From assembly GCA_036508635.1 (NCBI GenBank), contig DATCGY010000240.1:1-6044 (forward strand): DNA of 6,044 bases. Direction: 5' to 3'. The notes under the pieces were generated by a model. It worked only from the letters and a program-made list of their open reading frames with translations. It did no database searches and had not been told where the DNA came from. Below are positions 1 through 5,640 of this stretch, piece by piece (the first letter of the stretch is position 1; every line of letters begins with the position of its first letter). Made by a program: the position numbers and the translations under genes. This DNA is from FEN-727 sp036508635 (GTDB lineage: Bacteria > Actinomycetota > Geothermincolia > Fen-727 > Anoxymicrobiaceae).

Positions 1-828
1 CCGCTCATTCCTGCCGCGCCCGCCGAGGCCGTCTTGCGGCTTTATGGCCGCCGTCTCGGAACCTTGCTCCACTTCGCCCGGCCCCGCGTGGGATGGGACG
101 ACCGTCGCCGACTCCTTGATGCTTACGACGACCACGGAAATGTTGTCGTTCCCTCCCGCCGCAAGCGCGAGGTCGACCAGCGCGCGAGCCGCCGCGACGG
201 GTTCGGAGTTCTCGACCAGGACGCCCGCTATGCCGGCGTCATCTACCATTCCTGTAAGCCCGTCGGATGCGAGCAGGAACTCGTCGCCAGGTTCGATCTT
301 GACCGAGACCACGTCAACATCAATCTGAGGCTCGAGCCCGAGCGCCCTGATGATGATGTTCCTCTGGGGGTGGTTGCGCGCCTGCTCCTCTGTTATCTCC
401 CCCTCGTCGATGAGCGCCTGGACGAGCGAGTGGTCTCGCGTCAACCTGCGAAGGGAGCCCGCGCGCAGGAGGTAGGTACGCGAGTCGCCGACGTTTCCGA
501 TGTATGCGGTGTCTCCCTCGCGATAGAGCAGTGTGACCGTCGTGCCCATCGAGTGATATTTCGCGCTGGATCGCGCTTTCTGATGTACAGAGGCGTTTGC
601 TGACGACACCGCTTTTTCGACCAGCTTCTCTCCGCCGACGAGGCCGAGGTTGTCCTCCACGTACTGACCGATCAAGCTGAGCGCGAGGTCGCTTGCAACC
701 TCGCCCGCCTGGTGACCGCCCATTCCGTCCGCCACCGCGAACAGGTTCCCCGCTTCGAGGACTGAGTCCTCGTTTATCTCGCGGACCTTGCCTGTATCTG
801 TTAGAGATGCGGAAGCGATATCATACAT
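1..828 (-). CDS. pstP: PP2C-family Ser/Thr protein phosphatase, PstP-like (3' end beyond window)
   Basis: Metal-dependent phosphatase that removes phosphate from Ser/Thr residues, opposing PknB-type kinases. The frame is open from the ATG at 828 to the window edge, giving 276 residues with no stop. The PP2C motifs appear in order: R16-x-x-NED (19-21), DGMGGH (34-39), GTTVT (95-99), GDSR (114-117), SDGLTG (188-193) and GGNDNISVVVV (225-235). The aspartates D21, D34, D189 and D228 are the expected ligands of the two-metal centre, so the enzyme should be active. The catalytic domain ends near residue 240. A Gly/Arg-rich tail (about 240-276) follows; in actinobacterial PstP a juxtamembrane linker and membrane helix come here, but that part is not visible. 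The ATG lies 13 nt past the fhaB-like stop with a weak GGTGG 5 nt upstream; in-frame GTG codons at 837 and 834 are alternatives. The family call is secure; the PstP orthology rests on gene order. Confidence 0.95.
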   Translation of the reverse strand, partial: MYDIASASLTDTGKVREINEDSVLEAGNLFAVADGMGGHQAGEVASDLALSLIGQYVEDNLGLVGGEKLVEKAVSSANASVHQKARSSAKYHSMGTTVTLLYREGDTAYIGNVGDSRTYLLRAGSLRRLTRDHSLVQALIDEGEITEEQARNHPQRNIIIRALGLEPQIDVDVVSVKIEPGDEFLLASDGLTGMVDDAGIAGVLVENSEPVAAARALVDLALAAGGNDNISVVVVSIKESATVVPSHAGPGEVEQGSETAAIKPQDGLGGRGRNER

Positions 829-841
829 GAGCACCACCGAC

Positions 842-1279
842 TCACGGGCGGTATTCGAACACTGTTTTTCCTATCTTTATCCTGTCACCCTGCCGGAGTT
901 CGAGTGGATAGGAGATCTTGCGACCATTGACGTAAGTGCCGTTAGTGGAGCCAAGGTCCTCCACAAAATAGGAGCCGTCGCTCTCGTAGACCCGAGCGTG
1001 CTGCTGGGACGCATATGTGTCATCGATCGCGACCTGGCAATCTCCCGCCCTGCCTATCCGGACCTCGTCCACGAGATAGCACTTGGCGCCCAGATTGCGG
1101 TCGGCGGCGATGATGACCAGGTGCGGCAGATCATTTTTCTTTTTGCGTGGCGCCCTGGACGCCGCTTCTTCGGGCGCGTTCACGTCTCTGTAGATGGCTC
1201 TTACCGCCACGATGAGAAAGATGAACAGGAGGCCGAGGAAAACGTACCTCAGACTGATGAAAACTATATTGGGGATCAC
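842..1279 (-). CDS. fhaB: Membrane-anchored FHA-domain protein, FhaB-like
   Basis: Small phosphothreonine-binding adaptor of 145 residues, about the size of actinobacterial FhaB (FipA). Residues 4-29 form a single hydrophobic helix (VFISLRYVFLGLLFIFLIVAV), followed by a basic linker with RAPRKKK near 42-48, which places the C-terminal FHA domain in the cytoplasm. The FHA domain spans about 53-145 and keeps its phosphopeptide-binding residues: G76-R77, S91-x-x-H94 and STNGT 111-115. The start is a GTG at 1279 overlapping the fhaA-like stop as GTGA. A GGAGG sits 8 nt upstream inside the last codons of fhaA, so the two genes are probably translationally coupled. In Mycobacterium this protein connects Ser/Thr kinase signalling to cell division and peptidoglycan synthesis. 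That role is inferred here from domain order and neighbours. Confidence 0.92.
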   Translation of the reverse strand: MIPNIVFISLRYVFLGLLFIFLIVAVRAIYRDVNAPEEAASRAPRKKKNDLPHLVIIAADRNLGAKCYLVDEVRIGRAGDCQVAIDDTYASQQHARVYESDGSYFVEDLGSTNGTYVNGRKISYPLELRQGDRIKIGKTVFEYRP

Positions 1280-2007
1280 TCCGGTGACCTCCGGAAGATC
1301 AGCCGCGTGCTGCCGAGCCTGATCGCGTCGTTGTCCGCGAGCGCCGCCTCGGAGACCCTTTTTTCGTTGACCCAGGTGCCGTTTGTTGAGTCGAGGTCCG
1401 TGATGATGAACGAGTCATTGCTGCGCCAGACCCTGGCGTGCACACGGCTCACGTTTGGATCGGGAAGGACGATGTCGTTGTCACCGACGCGTCCGATCTG
1501 AATGGCTTGCTCGTCGATGCCGAAGACCGTTGAGACCTCGCCTGAGTCGAGCAGCTCGAGCACGGCGGGCCCGGCCGGGTGCGCTCGCCGGAGAATTCCC
1601 TCGCTTATCTGTGGGGCTTCGCGCTCTGTGGGCATTTCGCCCTCCATCGCGGACTTTATCCAGAACTCACCTTCTCGGAGCTTCTCTACCTCGACCAGCT
1701 TTATGCGGGGACGGTCGAAAACCGCATATCCCTTGTCTTTGATGTACGAGATGAGCAGGTTTTCCAGCTCGGTCGCCATCACCGCCTGGTAGGATTCGAA
1801 GCGAGAATAATCTTTGGGGGATAACCCGACCTCATAACGGTTAGGAACGTAGACCCGCGAAGCGACGCCGATGGTCTTGTTGCCCTCCAGCTCGCGGACC
1901 AGCTTTTTTCCGAGCTCTATCGGCTGGACGCCCGACCTGAACGCGCGCAGGAAGACGCCCTCGAATAAGCCCTCCAGTTTTTTCTCGAAATCCTTGAAGA
2001 TGTTCAT
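1276..2007 (-). CDS. fhaA: DUF3662 + FHA domain protein, FhaA-like
   Basis: Cytoplasmic phosphothreonine-binding protein of 243 residues. Residues 1-120 match the DUF3662 type N-terminus, with FEKKLEGLFEG at 7-17, FRSGVQPIEL at 23-32 and VPNRYEVGLSP at 54-64. Residues about 155-240 are an FHA domain with intact key residues: IGR 171-173, SRVH 187-190 and STNGT 207-211, then N214. In Mycobacterium FhaA (about 530 residues) a long low-complexity linker separates these domains; here it is only about 35 residues, so this is a compact form. The ATG at 2007 is chosen because family similarity begins right after it and a -10 box lies 7 nt upstream. A competing in-frame ATG at 2064 (MERRVEEG...) has a purine-rich GGGAG 3-9 nt upstream and would add 19 residues that do not look domain-like. 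The frame stays open further, to an ATG at 2136. The gene leads the fhaA-fhaB-pstP operon. Confidence 0.93.
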   Translation of the reverse strand: MNIFKDFEKKLEGLFEGVFLRAFRSGVQPIELGKKLVRELEGNKTIGVASRVYVPNRYEVGLSPKDYSRFESYQAVMATELENLLISYIKDKGYAVFDRPRIKLVEVEKLREGEFWIKSAMEGEMPTEREAPQISEGILRRAHPAGPAVLELLDSGEVSTVFGIDEQAIQIGRVGDNDIVLPDPNVSRVHARVWRSNDSFIITDLDSTNGTWVNEKRVSEAALADNDAIRLGSTRLIFRRSPE

Positions 2008-2020
2008 CTCGGTTATTATA
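2008..2020 (-). promoter_or_regulatory. Candidate leaderless promoter of the fhaA-fhaB-pstP operon (-10 box TATAAT)
   Basis: A perfect TATAAT (2015-2020, read on the minus strand) is followed by only AACCGAG and then the fhaA ATG. Transcription would start at or within one base of the start codon, giving an mRNA with no 5' leader. No Shine-Dalgarno sequence lies within 20 nt of this ATG, which fits leaderless translation. No convincing -35 box is seen at 16-18 bp; GTTTAG at 16 bp is poor. An alternative -10-like TATAGA (2095-2100) could serve the upstream ATG at 2064. Confidence 0.55.
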
Positions 2021-2112
2021 CAATGACACCCCCACCTAAACCCTTCCTCAACCCGTCGTTCCATTAGCTCCCTCTCCCGAACCACACTCACCTTTCTATA
2101 CTGGAGCGCGCA

Positions 2113-2183
2113 CTCTCCAAGCCGCCCGGAGCCCAAACACTTGAGGGCGGGCTCTCAGGCCGCCCGGACCCGGGCCTGGAGAG
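2113..2183 (-). repeat. GC-rich block with two mutually exclusive hairpins
   Basis: On the minus strand the arm CTCTCCAGGCC (2183-2173) can pair with GGCCTGAGAG (2161-2152, one bulged C) or with GGCTTGGAGAG (2123-2113, all 11 positions with one G-U). The two pairings exclude each other. A second complementary pair CCGCCC/GGGCGG and a direct repeat GCCGCCCGGA (2121-2130 and 2159-2168) lie in the same block. No T-run follows either hairpin on the minus strand, so a classical intrinsic terminator is not supported. The repeat copies could equally come from a duplication. Confidence 0.5.
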
Positions 2184-2264
2184 TCCCGCGTCAAGTAGTG
2201 AAGACGCACAAGTGTGTTTGACCTTTGTTTGCGCGATAGAAGTCTTCTTGTTGTCCTTAACCGC

Positions 2265-2368
2265 AGGGCGAGGGGTACTTTTTTCCGTCGAACTCCGCAG
2301 TGGACTTAAGTCTGAAACATATCGCTCTTTCCACTAGGACCTCGAGGAAAAAGCGTACCCCGAGCCCC
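2265..2368. repeat. Imperfect long inverted repeat, MITE/REP-like
   Basis: The left arm GGGGTACTTTTTTCC (2272-2286) is the inverse of the right arm GGAAAAAGCGTACCCC (2346-2361), differing only at the junction of the TAC and T-run. Both arms continue inward to a TCGA (2288-2291 and 2342-2345). Weaker matching continues outward to about 2265 and 2368. The interior holds a nested inverted repeat AGTGGA (2299-2304) / TCCACT (2330-2335) and a perfect 10-bp palindrome GACTTAAGTC (2303-2312). There is no reading frame inside. This looks like a small non-autonomous element or a REP-type repeat lying 2 nt from the DUF1015 stop. It may also act as the terminator hairpin of that gene. Confidence 0.5.
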
Positions 2369-2370
2369 TC

Positions 2371-3702
2371 TTACCACTCGGTGATGCGGTTCATGATGAC
2401 GCCGGAGCTGGGTTTCGGGTGGAAATACGTGGATTTCTGAGGCATCTTCTCGCCGTTGTCGGCGATGTGACGGACCTGTTCGACCTTTGCGGCATTGACG
2501 AAGAACGCCATCGACGCCTGGCCTGAATCGACAAACCTCACTGCCTCGATAGCATCGCGGGTGAACTTCAGGTTCTGCTCCACCGACTCCCTGTCCGGGG
2601 GTATCCCCAGGACTTTCTCGATGACTATCTTCTGAAGCACCGTCACGTCAAGGTTCTTGTACTCGGAGGAACCCTCACCCTCGACCTCACGCTCGACGTC
2701 GAGCTCCGTCTTCCACGAGAGTATGAAGAACCTCCCGTCTTTCAAGAACAGACCGAAGACATGTCCCGCCTCCCCAGCCGCTTCCAGGTCGTTAAGCAGG
2801 TGGAAAACCTGTCCGCTGCGAGGCCCTTTTGGCACTTCGATCTCGGCGACGGCGAACCAGTGCCCAAGCCCTTGCAACATCTTCAGAGCGTCTAAATCGG
2901 GCGTTGTCACGACCCGGTGGACGGGCAGCACGGACAGGCCTGGGTTTTCCATCTCAACGATCATCATCATGAGGAAGTTCCGCGGGTCGTCGTCATCCGT
3001 TATCTCACCGATCTCCCGGAGCTTACGACTGTATTCGAGAGCCGTCGTATACCTGTGGTGGCCGTCGGCTATGTAAAGCTGCTTTCCCTCGAAGAAACGG
3101 ACGATGCTCTTGATGAACTTCTCATCCGTTATTCCCCAGATGTCTTGAGCGATACCGTCCGCCGACTGAAACTGAGACAGCGGAAAGCGCTCCATCTCCG
3201 TAAGGATAGGGTCCTTCAGGCGCTCGGAGGGATCGGAATACAGCGCGTAAACCGAACTGAAGTTCGTTTTTGCATGCTCCAGCAGTTTCGTGCGGTCTTC
3301 AACCGGCTTGGGCAGGATGTTCTCGTGCGGGAGCACGACCCCCTCGGAGAAATCCACCAGCCTGACGCGCGCAATAATGCCGGTGCACTCTTTATACTCG
3401 CTTTCCAGCAGGTATCTCTGCCGGTACAGGTACATTGCCGGTACCGGATCCTGGATGAGCACCCTCTGTGCGAGCCATCTGTCGAAGAACTCGGCCGCCC
3501 GTATGTAAGGCTGCTCGGGGCTCGGGTCGCTCTTCTTTGCGCGGTTCAAGATCAGCCTTATAACATTGTACGGATGCTTGTTGTAGTATGCGTCCCGAGC
3601 GTCGTCATCGATGACGTCGTATATCGGGGCAATCACCAGTGACACGTCCCCGATCGCTTCCTGGTTGTACCTTACTCCTCTGAAAGGCCTGACATCAGCC
3701 AC
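2371..3702 (-). CDS. DUF1015 family protein
   Basis: A 443-residue protein, the usual length for DUF1015. Family marks run end to end: ADVRPFRGVRYN at 2-13, IAPIYDVI at 24-31, LPHENIL at 124-130, LLEHAKTNFSSVYALY at 140-155, ADGHHRYTTAL at 212-222 and the C-terminal MPQKSTYFHPKP at 420-431. The biochemical role of the family is not firmly known to me. The DGHHR motif resembles the active-site motif of ParB/sulfiredoxin-fold SerK-type free-serine kinases, so a kinase-like small-molecule role is a guess. No signal peptide or membrane segment is seen. The GTG at 3702 is preferred: homology begins at the next residue and GGAGG lies 4 nt upstream. The frame stays open upstream to an ATG at 3957, but that 85-residue extension lacks family similarity and runs through a hairpin. 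The gene probably stands alone between two non-coding stretches. Confidence 0.93.
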   Translation of the reverse strand: MADVRPFRGVRYNQEAIGDVSLVIAPIYDVIDDDARDAYYNKHPYNVIRLILNRAKKSDPSPEQPYIRAAEFFDRWLAQRVLIQDPVPAMYLYRQRYLLESEYKECTGIIARVRLVDFSEGVVLPHENILPKPVEDRTKLLEHAKTNFSSVYALYSDPSERLKDPILTEMERFPLSQFQSADGIAQDIWGITDEKFIKSIVRFFEGKQLYIADGHHRYTTALEYSRKLREIGEITDDDDPRNFLMMMIVEMENPGLSVLPVHRVVTTPDLDALKMLQGLGHWFAVAEIEVPKGPRSGQVFHLLNDLEAAGEAGHVFGLFLKDGRFFILSWKTELDVEREVEGEGSSEYKNLDVTVLQKIVIEKVLGIPPDRESVEQNLKFTRDAIEAVRFVDSGQASMAFFVNAAKVEQVRHIADNGEKMPQKSTYFHPKPSSGVIMNRITEW

Positions 3703-3840
3703 TTCTCCTCCAGTCTCGAAAACAGCGGTGGCCCGCTTCTCTTTCAAGCATGATATCAGAATCCAGAGGCGCGCCACTTTGAACTCACATGGCTGGTATC
3801 GGAAATGCCCATTTCGGCGCGTGGACGTCAGGTCAGCAAT

Positions 3841-3856
3841 GCCTGTATCTACAGGC
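3841..3856. promoter_or_regulatory. Perfect dyad GCCTGTA-TC-TACAGGC, possible operator
   Basis: Two 7-bp inverted half-sites flank a 2-bp centre, about 140 bp upstream of the DUF1015 GTG start. The tight spacing suits a dimeric DNA-binding protein better than an RNA hairpin. No regulator gene is nearby, and no promoter can be firmly placed relative to it. Confidence 0.3.
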
Positions 3857-3909
3857 CTTTGACGGAATGTCTGTATAGTTCTTGCGGCAGGAAAACCTGG
3901 TTCGGGCTC

Positions 3910-3961
3910 CTGAGTGCCGGGAGAATCCCCGCTGGACGCGCGAGAACTCGCCGGCACTCAG
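3910..3961 (-). terminator. Hairpin downstream of CoA-transferase gene, possible terminator
   Basis: The arms CTGAGTGCCGG (3910-3920) and CCGGCACTCAG (3951-3961) are perfect inverse complements of 11 bp, 33 nt beyond the CoA-transferase stop. The pairing may extend by GAG/CTC past one bulge, and an inner GCGAG/CTCGC pairing (3940-3951) is an alternative. No U-run follows on the minus strand, so it may only stabilise the mRNA 3' end or work with Rho. Confidence 0.4.
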
Positions 3962-3994
3962 AACCTCCTGCTGCCTTCTACTGCCCGAGCGGGA

Positions 3995-5203
3995 CTATCC
4001 CATTGCGCCGGAAGCCTTGATGGCCTCCACTTCTTCCGGGCTCTTGTTCAGAAGCTCCGCGAGCGCCCAGTCATTGTGCTCTCCAAGTAGTGGAGCATGC
4101 TGGTAAGACTTTACGAGATGGTTTCGCGTCTTGATCGGAATCGGGTAGATGGTGAGCTTTTCGGTCTCGCCGGTCTCAGGGCTCCACTGCTCCACGTCAA
4201 CGAACATCCCGCGGGCCGCGGTATGTGGATGCGAAAGCGCCTGGGAGACTTCTTTGATGGGAGAGGCCGGTGCGCCGTTCGCCATGCACTGATCCACGAC
4301 TTCCTCGCAGGTGTGCCGCCTGGTCCAGGCTTCGATGATCTCCTTGAGCTCATGCTGGTTGGCCAGGCGGGTCATCATGTTGTTGAAGCGTTCGTCCTGG
4401 ACGAGCTCCGGCCGGCCCATGGTCTTGCACAGACCGGTAAAGGTGCTTTCGTTTGCCGCGCATATGAGCACGTCGGTGTCCTTCGTTTCAAAGGAATCGA
4501 ATGGAGCCAGATGCGGATAGCGGTTGCCGGTCCGATCCGTATCCTTTCCCAGGAGCGAGTACTCAAGGAACTTGGCCTCCAGGAAAGTGAGCAGGGTGTC
4601 GTACATTGCAAGGTCGATATACTCCCCCATGCCCGTGTTCGACCGCGCGAACAACGATCCCAGGATGGCGACAGCACCGGCCATGGCCGTTCCGATATCC
4701 CCTACCAAAACGCCGATACGGAGAGGATGGCCCCCCTCGGGACCGGTGGTCCCCATGATACCGCTCATCGCCTGGATGATGCCGTCGTAGGCGGGATACT
4801 GTGACAACGGCCCGGTCTGGCCGTAACCGGACATCTCGCACATTACCAGGCGCGGGTTGACCTCCTTCAACGTATCGTAGCCGATACCGAGGCCGTCCAT
4901 CGTACCGCCCGAAAAGTTCGAGATGAGCACGTCGGAGACGCCCACCAGTTCCTTGAAAACCTCCAGACCCCTTGGGTTCTTCAGGTCCAGAGTAACGCCT
5001 TTCTTGCCGTGGTTCATCTGGACGAACGTTCCCGAGATCCCCTTGAAGTAAGGTGGATAAAAACGCGCCATATCTCCCATTCCGGGCCTCTCCAGATGGA
5101 TGACCTCCGCTCCCATCTCTGAAAGGTAGAAGCCGCAGAACGGTCCGGCTACGGTAGTTGTAAAGTCAATGACCCTGATTCCTTCGAGCATCTTTGGCTG
5201 CAC
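3995..5203 (-). CDS. Class III (CaiB/BaiF/Frc type) acyl-CoA transferase
   Basis: A 402-residue cytoplasmic enzyme, the usual family length, that moves CoA between carboxylic acids by a ping-pong mechanism through an aspartyl-CoA thioester. The N-terminus LEGIRVIDFTTTVAGPFCGFYL and the following MGAEVIHLERPGMGD are typical. NHGKKGVTLDLKNPRG, ISNFSGGTMDGLGIGYDTL and MSGYGQTGPLSQYPAYDGIIQAMSGIMGTTG follow in family order. The nucleophile is assigned to the Asp of VGDIGTAMAGA, residue 169 from the GTG start, the same number as the active-site Asp of formyl-CoA transferase. The C-terminal third carries the small domain with CMANGAPASPIKEV and HPHTAARGMF. The substrate cannot be read from sequence; carnitine, bile-acid, succinyl- and aromatic-acid enzymes share these motifs. 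The GTG at 5203 has AAAGGA 7 nt upstream; the ATG at 5191 gives the familiar MLEG start but no well-spaced RBS. The frame also reaches an ATG at 5242. Confidence 0.94.
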   Translation of the reverse strand: MQPKMLEGIRVIDFTTTVAGPFCGFYLSEMGAEVIHLERPGMGDMARFYPPYFKGISGTFVQMNHGKKGVTLDLKNPRGLEVFKELVGVSDVLISNFSGGTMDGLGIGYDTLKEVNPRLVMCEMSGYGQTGPLSQYPAYDGIIQAMSGIMGTTGPEGGHPLRIGVLVGDIGTAMAGAVAILGSLFARSNTGMGEYIDLAMYDTLLTFLEAKFLEYSLLGKDTDRTGNRYPHLAPFDSFETKDTDVLICAANESTFTGLCKTMGRPELVQDERFNNMMTRLANQHELKEIIEAWTRRHTCEEVVDQCMANGAPASPIKEVSQALSHPHTAARGMFVDVEQWSPETGETEKLTIYPIPIKTRNHLVKSYQHAPLLGEHNDWALAELLNKSPEEVEAIKASGAMG

Positions 5204-5210
5204 TTGAATT

Positions 5211-5216
5211 TCCTTT
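5211..5216 (-). promoter_or_regulatory. Ribosome binding site AAAGGA for the CoA-transferase
   Basis: AAAGGA on the minus strand lies 7 nt before the GTG at 5203, an ideal spacing. It is 19 nt from the ATG at 5191, which is too far, and it lies inside the frame of the longer ATG form (5242). It therefore favours the GTG start. Confidence 0.6.
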
Positions 5217-5234
5217 CTCAGTTTCCCAATACCA

Positions 5235-5268
5235 GTGATCAAAAGCTGCGTTCCGTGTGAATGATCAC
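5235..5268. repeat. Inverted repeat GTGATCA / TGATCAC in the CoA-transferase leader
   Basis: GTGATCA (5235-5241) and TGATCAC (5262-5268) are 7-bp perfect inverse copies separated by 20 bp, so their centres are 27 bp apart. Each half is itself almost palindromic around TGATCA. The pair starts about 30 nt upstream of the GTG start, so it could be a leader hairpin or two operator half-sites. Evidence is pattern only. Confidence 0.3.
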
Positions 5269-5337
5269 CCCGACTCCTCCTCGCCTCCCCTCGGCACCAA
5301 TACGCAATCTCCGCCGGATCTCATCAGCCCGCCAGCA

Positions 5338-5375
5338 ATCACATCTGTGATACCTTGCGGGATCTTTCGCGTGAA
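5338..5375 (-). promoter_or_regulatory. Candidate promoter with overlapping operator dyad for the CoA-transferase gene
   Basis: On the minus strand, TTCACG (5375-5370) and TATCAC (5352-5347) are spaced by 17 bp and match the sigma-70 consensus at four of six positions each. The perfect dyad ATCACA-TC-TGTGAT (5338-5351) overlaps the -10 box and the predicted start near 5340, the usual place for a repressor site. The half-sites resemble the TGTGA of CRP/FNR-type sites but point the opposite way. The regulator is unknown. Confidence 0.35.
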
Positions 5376-5540
5376 AAACCGGTGCGTGCGTCTTGCCCGT
5401 ATCAGGGGTTAACGCCTGTAGCCAGTACAACTCTCAGCGAGATCCTGGCGTGTTGCTTCTTTCCCGGACAAATCTTACCCAACGAACGCGGTTTTTCGTC
5501 GTACTACAAGACTGGACCAGCGTTGAGTTTTTAGTGGCTC

Positions 5541-5569
5541 AGAATAAATGTCCAGCCGGAGATACGCAA
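5541..5569 (-). promoter_or_regulatory. Weak alternative promoter upstream of the CoA-transferase
   Basis: TTGCGT (5569-5564) and TATTCT (5546-5541) on the minus strand are separated by exactly 17 bp. They match the -35 consensus at three and the -10 at four positions. The position just past the rRNA terminator is sensible, but the leader would be about 330 nt. Chance occurrence is likely. Confidence 0.2.
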
Positions 5570-5590
5570 GAGGGGAGATCGAATACCGGC

Positions 5591-5630
5591 TCAAAATAAG
5601 CAGAGGGCCAGAAATCATCCTGGCCCTCTG
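5591..5630 (-). terminator. Intrinsic terminator of the rRNA operon
   Basis: A perfect 11-bp stem, CAGAGGGCCAG (5601-5611) against CTGGCCCTCTG (5620-5630), encloses an 8-nt loop. On the minus strand it is followed at once by CTTATTTT (5600-5593). It lies about 10 nt after the 5S 3' end, the standard place to end a 16S-23S-5S transcript. The T-run is present only on the minus-strand side, so it acts leftward. Confidence 0.9.
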
Positions 5631-5640
5631 ACTAAATAAT

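Larger units (their letters stand above)
2008..2370. other. 363-bp intergenic region between DUF1015 gene and fhaA
   Basis: I see no credible gene here. The stretch holds, in minus-strand order, a roughly 100-bp imperfect inverted repeat right after the DUF1015 stop (2265-2368), a plain AT-richer segment (2190-2264), a GC-rich block with competing hairpins (2113-2183), a purine-rich segment (2041-2100) and the -10 box next to fhaA. It separates the DUF1015 gene from the signalling operon and probably contains the end of one transcript and the start of the next. Confidence 0.7.
3703..3994. other. 292-bp intergenic region upstream of DUF1015 gene
   Basis: The minus-strand frame is open across much of this stretch as a would-be N-terminal extension of the DUF1015 protein, but its composition (SSRASSGDSPGTQEPEPG and so on) shows no domain. 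It contains a long hairpin (3910-3961) and a small perfect dyad (3841-3856). I found no convincing -35/-10 pair for the DUF1015 gene; it may have an unrecognised promoter or depend on readthrough from the CoA-transferase gene. Confidence 0.6.
5204..5590. other. 387-bp non-coding region between rRNA terminator and CoA-transferase
   Basis: No credible gene or tRNA is seen. A short minus-strand frame at 5239-5430 gives an Arg/His-rich peptide without similarity to anything I know. The stretch holds candidate promoter and dyad elements (5235-5268, 5338-5375, 5541-5569) and otherwise appears unstructured. If transcription begins near 5340 the CoA-transferase mRNA leader is about 135 nt. Confidence 0.6.

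Noticed and set aside
34..603. Plus-strand open frame of 189 codons opposite the phosphatase
   Set aside because: It is fully antisense to the PP2C domain, Arg/Asp-rich and without recognisable domains. The minus strand shows every PP2C motif in order.
788..1501. Plus-strand open frame of 237 codons over the FHA genes
   Set aside because: It is antisense to two intact FHA domains and has no family features. High GC leaves the opposite strand open by chance.
2917..3642. Plus-strand open frame of 241 codons over the DUF1015 gene
   Set aside because: It is a shadow of a strongly conserved DUF1015 coding sequence on the minus strand.
4097..4804. Plus-strand open frame of 235 codons over the CoA-transferase
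   Set aside because: It is a shadow of the family-conserved minus-strand CoA-transferase frame and has no domain of its own.
5239..5430. Minus-strand 63-codon frame upstream of the CoA-transferase
   Set aside because: It gives an Arg/His-rich peptide with no motif, has no clear RBS, and covers the candidate promoter and operator dyads.
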